From: Gonapodya sp. JEL0774
Taxonomy: Eukaryota > Monoblepharomycota > Monoblepharidomycetes > Monoblepharidales > Gonapodyaceae
Direction of reading: 5' to 3'
NCBI GenBank assembly: GCA_027604505.1
Contig: JADIIX010000049.1
Span: 32,275-52,285, forward strand
Length of the DNA: 20,011 nt
The stretch's first letter is position 1; the number at the start of each line of letters is the position of its first letter. A model generated the notes under the pieces. It saw only the letters and a list, made by a program, of their open reading frames with translations. It had not been told where the DNA came from and searched no databases. The position numbers were made by a program, and so were the translations under genes. This document shows positions 9,693 through 16,788 of this stretch, one piece after another.

Positions 9693-10349
9693 ATGCACCT
9701 CACATCACCGTCCTGCCTGCTTGTCGCGCTTGTCGCCTCAATAGCTATCGCACGTGCCACTGCGGATATGTATGTGCTTCGAAACTGCAGCACCTACAGT
9801 TCGTGGGAGGAAGTTGCACTCTATAACGGAGGTCCGACTTACATCTCATACGATACTGCGTACGATGTTGTTATATCGAGTAATCCGGCGGCACCGGGTA
9901 GTGGCGGCAGGGGTGTCAATGGGACGACACATTACAGCGGCACGGATGGCGCCTTCCCAATCACGACATTTGGAGGAATAGGTAGATACGCCAACGGCAG
10001 AGACCCCATGAACGGCCCCAATGGTCCTCGTGCGGATCTTGTAGAAATCACTTTGAAGAAAGATTTCAAGAGAGTTATGGCGTGGTACCAGTGTGGCACC
10101 GCCAGCTTGTACAACATCAAGCCGGGGGCATACGATTCTCTAACTGGACAGCACCCTGATACGTATGTGTCATACAAGTCTGGTATCCCAGTTTACAGGT
10201 GAGGCTTCCAGGCAACTTGACCCCACTCGGTTCGCATAACTTCCTGGCCTTACCTGTTTTCGTGCAGAGCTCCTGGAGATCTGGTTGAGGGTGACGGAGT
10301 GTCGAAAGGCGTCAAGAGTTGCTGGGCACAGGCGTGGTTCATGGTGTGA
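9693..10349 (+). CDS. Small secreted protein, family copy 2 (intact, two exons)
   Basis: Exons 9693-10198 and 10268-10349 encode 195 aa; the intron (10199-10267, 69 nt, GTGAGG...CGTGCAG) is phase 2 right after V-Y, as in all copies. Residues 1-24 form a signal peptide (ending ARATA before DMY). The mature protein starts with DMYVLRNC, has a Gly/Asn-rich middle (about 70-115), a W-Y-Q-C-G motif, and a last exon with APGDLVEGDG and KSCWAQAWF. The frame is open further upstream to 9579, but that triplet is GTG and would put 38 residues before the signal peptide, so 9693 is the start. No frame damage; the best-preserved long member. I recognise no domain. Cysteine count in the mature part is odd (three), so not all can form internal disulphides. 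Likely secreted; role unknown. Confidence 0.8.
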
Positions 10350-10874
10350 TCGGCAACATTATTTTTGGCTTGTGGTCAATGGAGCATAGCATGGGCAGTC
10401 AGACCAGTGTACTGTGCCAGTACCTCATCTCTTGATTTATGTAATGTGATCTATAGTGGAGATTGTCTGCTCGTACTGAGATGTCCAAGAAATACAATTT
10501 CTTGTTCGCATTCCACTAGTCGACTGGAGGACAAACTCTGGCCACGCGCTGAAACTTGATACTTCAAGATTTGGCTTCTCAACGTGCTCACGGTTTGTAC
10601 GTACCAAGTTGCATTATTGGCCGCCTGGCTAATCAGAGCAGAAGTGGAAAGCACCGACAGCCCCCGACTGTGAGAAGTATTGCCACCGCCGAATACCGCA
10701 TAAGGGATTAACATAAAAAGTAAAAAATGTAGGAAATGCGTGTGTAGTCAATAGTTGACGGAAAGGTTGCAAGTTGCATGAAGTATACTGGGGAAGGTAT
10801 TAGACAGTTTTTATCGAAAGCCGGGGCGCGACACCCACTAACAGCGATATCTTGTCTCTCATAACCATCCCGCC
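10350..10874. other. Spacer between secreted copies 2 and 3
   Basis: No gene is supported. An AT-rich string near 10707-10720 may serve as core promoter of copy 3, about 160 nt before its ATG, closer than in copies 1, 2 and 5. Confidence 0.35.
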
Positions 10875-11503
10875 ATGCACATCTCTTCGGCTTCCCACTT
10901 TCTTGGAACCTTACTTTTCACCATCTCTATCCGTGCATCCTTGGGGAGCAACTTCGTCCTCCGCCAATGCGAAAAGGGAGGAACCAACTATTTCTCCGAA
11001 ACGGTCGGATATGGGATTGAGAACGGGATGAGCTATACTTACTCGGAAAAACCCACCTCAAGCGCCCACTCTGTACAAAACGTGGAAGACTAAACCCCGT
11101 GTACTTACCTCGGATCTCCGGGCATCTGCCGCATATTCGTCAACTACGACTTTCAGCAGTCTGGCACAATTCCCTTCAGAGTCACGTTTCACGAGGGTAG
11201 CAACTATACGTCTTCGGCAGCGTGGAGCGAGGCTGGCTCGGGGTATGTGACATACTCCAGCACCTCTACGATGGGCAAGATTTACAAGTGAGTACCATGT
11301 TTAATGTCACCCTTGTTGAGCACAAGAAGCACGTCTAGTCGTGCATCAGTAGTGGCTGGTCTGACATTGTGTTGTTTGTATCGTACTTTTCCCCTTTCGT
11401 TTGACGCCTGTGCGAGTGCAGACTGCCGGGTGACTTGGTGGAGGGTTCCTGGAACGGTACCGCAAAGTCTTGTTGGACGAAGTCTGTTTTGTTTATTAAC
11501 TAA
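10875..11503 (+). pseudogene. Small secreted protein, family copy 3, with one in-frame stop codon
   Basis: Exons 10875-11287 and 11422-11503 (intron 11288-11421, 134 nt, phase 2) form a continuous 165-codon frame interrupted only by TAA at 11091-11093 (codon 73). Before the stop: a signal peptide (about residues 1-24) and SNFVLRQC. After it, in the same frame: C-T-Y-L-G-S-P-G-I-C, WSEAGSGYVTY and G-K-I-Y-K at the splice. The last exon reads LPGDLVEG and KSCWTKS and is 82 nt, the same as in copy 2. Intact frame and splice sites on both sides suggest a very recent nonsense mutation, readthrough, or a base-calling error. As read, only a 72-residue secreted fragment would be made. Closest relative is copy 4: both share W-x-E-A-G-S-G-Y-x-T-Y, absent from copies 1 and 2. 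Confidence 0.7.
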
Positions 11504-12462
11504 GCAAGACTGAAAGAGGGGGAGAATTCGGATATGTGACATACTAGAAGGTCATGAAAGGATGGCGAGAAACAGTTGCGACCCGAACCGAGAACATACT
11601 CCGCCAGTTCAATGGAAGGTTGATCTTATTGTCGATGAAAAGTCACATCAAGATACATTTTGTAAATGCTGATGATAACGCAACCGAAGCGACGAGCTTT
11701 GTTCCGGTGTGGTAAAAGGAAGAAGATTGAAACATGTTCCAGGTTCCATGAGCGAGTTCAAAGACAGAGCACAATATGTCACAATATGTACCCGCCGTGG
11801 CAAAGATTGGGGTGTGAGAGGCTAGTAAACTTCTGCGCAAAGGGAAGGGAAATATAGCCGGGAGAAAGGGGTACCTGGTGGACGAAAAGAATCACAAGTT
11901 TGGAGTTTCATTCGGTGTGGTGCCCTCTATTACGCATAAGAAACTTATTTGAGAGAACCGTTGGCGAGAGATGGCTGTTGTCGATCAAGAACAGGTGCGC
12001 GTCCCGGCGCTCGGTTGAACCTGACAGTTCAGGGCAGCTGGACTCCCCTTCAAAACTTTCAAGGTCCACCAGTCCACCGCACGTATATATGCAAAAGCCA
12101 AAATTCTATTGATCGCTTTTAAGAGTCGCTGACATCACAGGTGAGGCAACAAAGTGACAAGACAGCGCCGTGCTTTTCGGTCACTGCCGTGCCTTGCCTT
12201 CATGCCCAACCGCTCCGTTGAGCAGCGTGACCGCCTGTGACCGCGCTGACGATGCCCCCACCAGCCCTCACCACCGTGCGAAGCGGGTTCGTCATCCACG
12301 ATGTTTTATGAACTCCATCACACCCCCATAACTGGGTGCACCACGGAAGGAGAAACGAGATTTTTCAAAGTAGAAAATAGTCCAAGAAATTATGATCATG
12401 GGCAGATCATGGGCGTCACCAGTCATTACGAGGGGAGCAAGGTACATAGTTGGGGGTTGAAA
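11504..12462. other. Long spacer between secreted copies 3 and 4
   Basis: Nearly 1 kb with no gene I can support. Frames are short on both strands and show no motif, and no relic of the secreted family was seen. Confidence 0.4.
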
Positions 12463-12502
12463 CAAATATATATTGAAGGGCGCAAATATATATTGAAGGG
12501 AG
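12463..12502. repeat. 20-bp tandem repeat, two units, with AT-rich core
   Basis: The unit CAAATATATATTGAAGGGCG starts at 12463 and again at 12483; the second copy differs only at its end. It doubles a TATA-like core and lies 245-285 nt before the ATG of secreted copy 4, so it may affect that promoter. Confidence 0.75.
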
Positions 12503-12746
12503 GACTAGGAGTGGGGGCCCGCCACAGCAGTAGCAAGCAGCTGCGTCCTCATCTGTCCCCATCTCCACAAAGAGCTCGTTGAAATCTCTTTTGCAGCGTT
12601 TTTCTGTTCGACATTCCGCATCAATCGTCATTAGGGTTTTCAGGTGATTTCGAGCCGTCTCCCGCCTCTCCCTCCTTCCCAGTTTGGTCCCTCACCTTCC
12701 CCGTCAGTCCCGTCATTATCTCGTTTCACCTATCTCCCATCCCGCG

Positions 12747-13380
12747 ATGCGTCTCCCATCCCAGCTCCGCCTTCTCGCCGCCCTTTTCCTCGCCGTCACC
12801 GTCACCGTCCGCCCGTACTCCGCAACTACTCCAAGCCAGTTCGTCCTCCTTCCCCGAAGCCGTCGGTTACGGGCTCCTCGAAGGGGGCACGGCCGTACCC
12901 TTCACCACCAATGTGGGGCCCACGAGCATGCCTTCGGAGTACCGGGGCCCGTTCGAGCCGTTTTGTAAGTCGGCCACGGTAGACAAGTGCGGGTGCAAGC
13001 GGTTCGCCAACTTCAACCTTCAACCGCTCAACCAAGGGGCGAGTCTGCGGGTACCGTTCATGCTCACCTTCCAACTGGTGGACAACTACAGGTCCCTCTC
13101 GGTGTGGGGCGAGGCAGGGTCCGGGTACTTCACATACGCGAACGAGGTGGCGCCGGCGGACAAGAATAGGGGCAAGGTGTACAAGTGAGTGCCCGTGTTG
13201 CGTGGACCACGACCGTTGGGTAGTGTTGGTGGTGGTGAGCCCGGATCTCGTTGACGTAATGCCGTTTCGGTTCGATTCTCCCCCCCCACCCCTTCAAACA
13301 GTCTGCCGGGTGATCTTGTCGAAGGCGGGCCCGGAGCGGCCAAGTCGTGTTGGGGGCTGGCCGTCTTGATGGTCAGCTGA
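12747..13380 (+). pseudogene. Small secreted protein, family copy 4, frameshifted by a 29-nt deletion
   Basis: The ATG at 12747 opens a signal peptide and QFVL, then the frame is lost. One base later the family frame resumes as FPEAVGYG, matching FSETVGYG of copy 3. Copy 3 has ten codons between these points and copy 4 one base, so about 29 nt are missing, including the conserved 'L-R-x-C' cysteine. From there the frame runs open to the donor at 13185 (intron 13185-13301, 117 nt, phase 2, after G-K-V-Y). It contains P-F-C-K, K-C-G-C-K-R-F and WGEAGSGYFTY. The last exon (13302-13380) reads LPGDLVEG and KSCWGLA. Splice sites and downstream frame are intact, so the damage is probably recent. A protein from the annotated ATG would leave the family frame after the signal peptide. 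Confidence 0.7.
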
Positions 13381-13879
13381 CGGAAACCGATTCCTTTTGA
13401 ACCGCATGAGGAGATAGAGAGAGGGGACAGTAGCAAATGTGTCCCCCCATGCGAATGTATGTATGTAACTCATGTGCGACGAATTAATTTGCTTTTTTCG
13501 CCACTCGTTTTTTTTGGGTGGGGGGGAGAGGGTGGAGGGGCGGGGTCGCTGAGTTGAATCGGGTTGACACTTCACACAGTTGAATGGCGGTTGTGTTCAA
13601 GCAGTTCTTGGGTTTTGGTGGAACCTGAATCCCCATGAGCGACGGAGCCGCCGCTTCCATGGGCCCGGTTCCAACGACCCAACAAACGCCGCGTGCATTT
13701 TGCTTCTCCCCCCCTCCCCTCCCCCCCCCTCCCCCTCCTCCCCGCCCCGGCTGGTTGACAGGTGGTCCCCAGGGGTGACGGTGCCACAAGCTATGTGAAT
13801 GAACCCTTGGTCTCTCACGCACTGCCAGACCCAAGCGGGCCATCCCCTGTCATCCTCCTGCACCACGATTTCCAATCGG
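13381..13879. other. Spacer with pyrimidine-rich tract
   Basis: No gene is supported. It holds the C/T tract at 13702-13749 and short shadow frames. Homology to secreted copy 2 begins only at about 13880. Confidence 0.35.
13702..13749 (+). repeat. C-rich polypyrimidine tract
   Basis: About 48 nt consist almost wholly of C and T with runs of up to nine C. It is simple sequence between secreted copy 4 and the orphan exon. Confidence 0.8.
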
Positions 13880-13976
13880 GTTTTCGTGCAGAGCGCCTGG
13901 AGATCTGGTTGATGGTGACGGAAAGTCGGAAAGAGTCAAGAGTTGCTGTGTGCACATGCGTAGTTTATGGTGTGAC
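13880..13976 (+). pseudogene. Orphan last exon of the secreted family (copy of the 10268-10349 exon)
   Basis: From GTTTTCGTGCAG (intron end) through the stop region this stretch matches the last exon of copy 2 nearly base by base: the exon would begin at 13892 and reads APGDLVDGDG and VKSC. After the Cys a 1-2 base insertion breaks the frame and the Trp of the C-W motif is lost. No first exon lies upstream. Homology starts about 10 nt inside the intron end, so only the 3' end of a copy was duplicated or survived. It lies between copies 4 and 5 on the same strand. Confidence 0.75.
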
Positions 13977-14651
13977 AGATGGGCGATCCTCTGTGCGACC
14001 TGACTTAGATACTTTACCACCAAGAAAGATGTACAGGCGGTCAACCCATGGAATCTTTCAAAAAAGAAGGGCAGGCAGATGGCGATGAATGTGTTGTGTC
14101 CGAATATATTGGAGTTCTTCCACTGTTCCACGCTCGACAATACAACGAAGAAAGCATTGCCCACGCAATCCATGTAAAGATTTGGGGTGACTTACCCTTC
14201 ATTGTCGTCGTCGTCGTCGTGGGTCGGTGGCCTCCGTCGGTAGGTGTGGGTACTGTTTGTTTGCCTGAAAAACTTCGTATTTAACTTTATTTTTACACGA
14301 TCCAGTAAATAGACATATTCAATCTTGTCCATGACTCAAAACCACGAATGTGTGTGTCAAATTGGGGCTGTTTCAACCATTGTGCATACAGCTGTAACAT
14401 CGATGGCCTGCGTTTCCAGGGATCAGCGGGAGGTCATGGCGAGGATTCTAAAAGGACAACGAGTCAAATAAAATCCACGTCTCAGTGGAAAATGAAGGAC
14501 GACTTTTGGGTATGAGAGTCTGATCTGGGAGTACAGCCGGTGAGAGGTGGTACAGCAAATATCACACGGAAGCGTGATATGGGTTCGGTGACGCGGGACA
14601 AAAAGGATCTGAATAGGTCCCCCGGCACCAGGGAGAGTTGAAGGGTCACCA
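13977..14651. other. Spacer upstream of secreted copy 5
   Basis: No gene is supported. It contains a (GTC)n run at 14204-14220. The remaining frames are short and unrecognised. Confidence 0.35.
14204..14220. repeat. (GTC)n microsatellite
   Basis: Five to six perfect GTC units in a row in noncoding sequence. Confidence 0.8.
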
Positions 14652-14662
14652 TATATATAAAA
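14652..14662 (+). promoter_or_regulatory. TATA-like element of secreted copy 5
   Basis: TATATATAAAA lies 216 nt before the ATG at 14868, about the same spacing as in copies 1 and 2. The promoter seems better kept than the coding sequence it served. Confidence 0.45.
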
Positions 14663-14867
14663 GACCCACAGCGCAACAACACGCGCCCTTTGTTCTCCCA
14701 AGCCGCCCCCTCCCGTCTGTACCTAGCGTGATTGCAAGTTGAGATCTCTCGGCAGGTGATGCCCAGCCGGCAGTGACGTCGGACAGGATATGCCAGTGAC
14801 CACTTCCGGTCCACTCAAGTCTGGGCATGGAGCGTCTCCACCACTGACGTCTCCAATCAACCAACCG

Positions 14868-15332
14868 ATGGGTCGATTCCACACCTGCGCTCTTCACCTC
14901 GTGGCTCTCTCCACCTTGCTCGTCTCTGTCGTCTCTGCGGACTTGTACATGCTCCGCCACTGCAAAGGGCGACAGTTCCATCTACAAGCTCATATCCGGG
15001 GAGTGCGCAGCGTTCCCTTAGTTAAAATACTACTACGCCGGCGGGAGCACCACCATCTGCACCAGACTGGACATTTCGCAGCAGGGACTCTGCCAGCTGG
15101 ACGAAAGAGGGTCTGCCTGTGGGTGGACAGTGCGCAGTCCCTCGGGAGGTGATCGTCGATGCGAATGGATCAACTGGCGACGACGTGATTCACGACGCCA
15201 CTCACTGTGGTGGTGTTTAAGTTCACGGACGGGTACTTCCCCTTCGTGGCGGGCGATGGGATGTGTCGGGGAGTGTAGGATCTTTATGAACCACGGGGAT
15301 CCCAATACGTCAGGCGTGCCTGTGTACAGGTG
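14868..15332 (+). pseudogene. Small secreted protein, family copy 5, decayed by several frameshifts
   Basis: The ATG at 14868 opens a clean signal peptide (24 residues, ending VVSA) and DLYMLRHC, as in copies 1 and 2. After about 14970 the family-like sequence jumps between frames: DSSIYKLISGECAAFP then an in-frame stop, LKYYYAGGSTTICTRLD in the same frame, VVFKFTDGYFPFVAGDG in another (compare MVVFNLNKGFMSLPSW in copy 1), and GVPVYR in a third, directly before a perfect GTGAGT donor at 15331 (compare SGIPVYR in copy 2). At least three indels and one stop are needed. No last exon with the C-W motif was found downstream. It is an older relic than copies 3 and 4. Confidence 0.75.
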
Positions 15333-15477
15333 AGTGTGGATGGTCATGGTGAAGTGTAAGGAAAAGTGGAAATGGAGGGTTGTTGGACCGATTGTGTCTG
15401 CCCAATCGACTTTGTTGGTGTGGTGTGGGCCACAACCACATCACTCATCCACCATAAGGGGGCCCCGATCACCACGG

Positions 15478-16042
15478 ATGATGGAAAGTATCAATGCCAA
15501 CGTATCGTCTAGGACAACCACAAAGGACTCGACGCCTGACTCGGATTCGGATTCGCATTTGTCTTCGTCTGAACGTTGTGATGATGAGTAATTCGTATGA
15601 GTTTTTCTACAGTGTTTGGGTCAGGTGGTGTGAATAATACAGCAAGGGTCATAATAAACGACCCATCGTGTAACTTTGCGTGTGGAAATCCTACTCCACA
15701 AGCTCTCATCCCGACTTTAGCATTGATTCCAAATTTCCCATCAGCGGTAACAGGCTTCACGTGGCCATCTCACATTTGCCTTTCTGCAGAGAAACCAAGC
15801 AAGCACTCTCTGATTATGCTTATTGTCGATCCGGTCCCTTGGAGTTCCTCATACATGCAAACTTACCGAAGGAAGTGCGCCGTGGTCAACGCAAAGATGC
15901 CCTACAACCTTTTCTCAACCAGCTCTACAAGAACGATCTAAGGAGAATCGACTTCGAATCTCTTACCAACGCGGAGATAGACTCAATGGTTGCTAGATTA
16001 TATAAACGACGATGTGTTGATGTGGGGCTGGACCCGCCATAG
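15478..16042 (+). CDS. Possible two-exon gene of unknown function
   Basis: Exon 2 (15790-16042) follows a fine acceptor (TTTGCCTTTCTGCAG) and reads like real protein to its stop: SGPLEFLIHANLPKEVRRG, LTNAEIDSMVARLYKRR, ending VGLDPP. A first exon from the ATG at 15478 to a GTAATT donor at 15588 (phase 2) would supply an acidic Ser/Asp-rich start (DSDSDSHLSSSE); total 120 aa. That intron would be 202 nt, longer than others here, so the first exon is uncertain. I recognise no family. The last 45 nt overlap the end of the Prim-Pol relic on the other strand, so the two are tail-to-tail. It may belong to the same foreign segment, or to the host. Confidence 0.35.
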
Positions 16043-16505
16043 GTCTGGCTCTCCCAGAACCTGAAATGAGCTCGGTGGCGCAATGATCATCCCACCGTGA
16101 CTGCGCACATCTGCACAACCACCAAGAATATTGGATGTGGACTTGATGTCAGCGAGGGCTTCGTTCCATCGAAAGTAGAGATGACGGCCACCTCGTTGCG
16201 ACCGAGCGTGCGACCGAGCGGTCACTGTGTCCGGTTGACATTGCAATACCTACATCCTCGAGGAATCGTTCCCAGCCGCTGACGACGTCAATGTCTAAAG
16301 CGACTATACCAGAAGCAGGGCCAGTCTGGATCGCGACGGTGTTTTTGAGAGGTACGTTCTTCGCAATGTCCAGATCAAGGTTTTGCCGGTTTTGCCAGTT
16401 TCGCGGAGGTTGCAGGTCTTTCTTGTTGCGCTGTTCATTCCAGGAAAGAGATATTGGGAATGCAACCCATTTCAGCTGCCAGTACGGGTTGAGATTGGTC
16501 TGCAT
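15998..16505 (-). pseudogene. Relic of a Prim-Pol (bifunctional primase/polymerase, N-terminal) domain, frameshifted
   Basis: The minus strand from 16505 shows the start of this domain: W-V-A-F-P-I, KKDLQPPRNWQN, VAIQTGPASGIVALDIDV (the D-I-D at 16295-16287 is the first metal-binding motif) and GWERFLEDVG. Near 16244 the frame shifts by one, and the next frame continues PDTVTARS, QRGGRHLYFRW (the His motif, 16192-16172) and GCADVRSHGGMIIAPPS, ending at a stop at 16000-15998. This motif order is that of the Prim-Pol domain found in primase-helicase proteins of phages, plasmids, large DNA viruses and mobile elements. No helicase part follows. A perfect 12-bp tandem duplication sits just before the His motif. 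The frameshift, missing C-terminus and small size mark it as nonfunctional. Confidence 0.72.
16197..16220. repeat. Perfect 12-bp tandem duplication inside the Prim-Pol relic
   Basis: TGCGACCGAGCG occurs twice in a row. On the minus strand it inserts four codons (repeating A-R-S-H/Q) just before the G-G-R-H-L-Y-F motif, where relatives have a single short link. Confidence 0.85.
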
Positions 16506-16788
16506 TGCAAAAGATCGTAACAATATTTTAAGATTTTATTCCATTGGATGGGGATGGGAATGGGATGGGATGGGATGGGATGCCACAATGGGATTTTGCT
16601 CCGGTGTATGACACTCACTCTGACAAGGACACTCCATCGTCGATTTCTGTCATCAGTTACAAGGTTAATGTGGAGAAATCTTAACGCTTCGCGGTTCGTG
16701 TTGAGTTGTGCAGCCATGTGGGTAAATGGATTGAACCCTCTCGCTTGCTGAGACTCTTGGAAGTGCAAATGTATTCTGAAATGTACTC
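16506..16788. other. Spacer with GGGAT simple repeat
   Basis: Lies between the Prim-Pol relic and the 3' end of the F-box gene. GGGAT-type units fill 16547-16582. The rest has no supported gene. Confidence 0.5.
16547..16582. repeat. (GGGAT)n minisatellite
   Basis: About seven GGGAT-like units, the last four perfect. Simple sequence; it is internal and the unit does not match the usual fungal telomere unit TTAGGG. Confidence 0.8.

Noticed and set aside
12301-12582. Plus-strand 93-residue frame
   Set aside because: Its sequence includes the tandem repeat and it has no motif, splice support or relatives here.
13240-13290. tRNA-like B box (GGTTCGATTC) inside the intron of secreted copy 4
   Set aside because: No matching A box, cloverleaf or acceptor stem around it; it lies within a well-supported intron.
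16000-16070. Faint similarity of the plus-strand end (VDVGLDPP, then I-G-L-A-L-P-E-P in a shifted frame) to an RNA polymerase largest-subunit motif
   Set aside because: It needs a frameshift over a stop, and the minus strand here has clear Prim-Pol motifs; the resemblance is short and loose.
16547-16582. GGGAT repeat as an internal telomere-like tract
   Set aside because: The unit is not TTAGGG-like and the tract is short; it is ordinary simple sequence.
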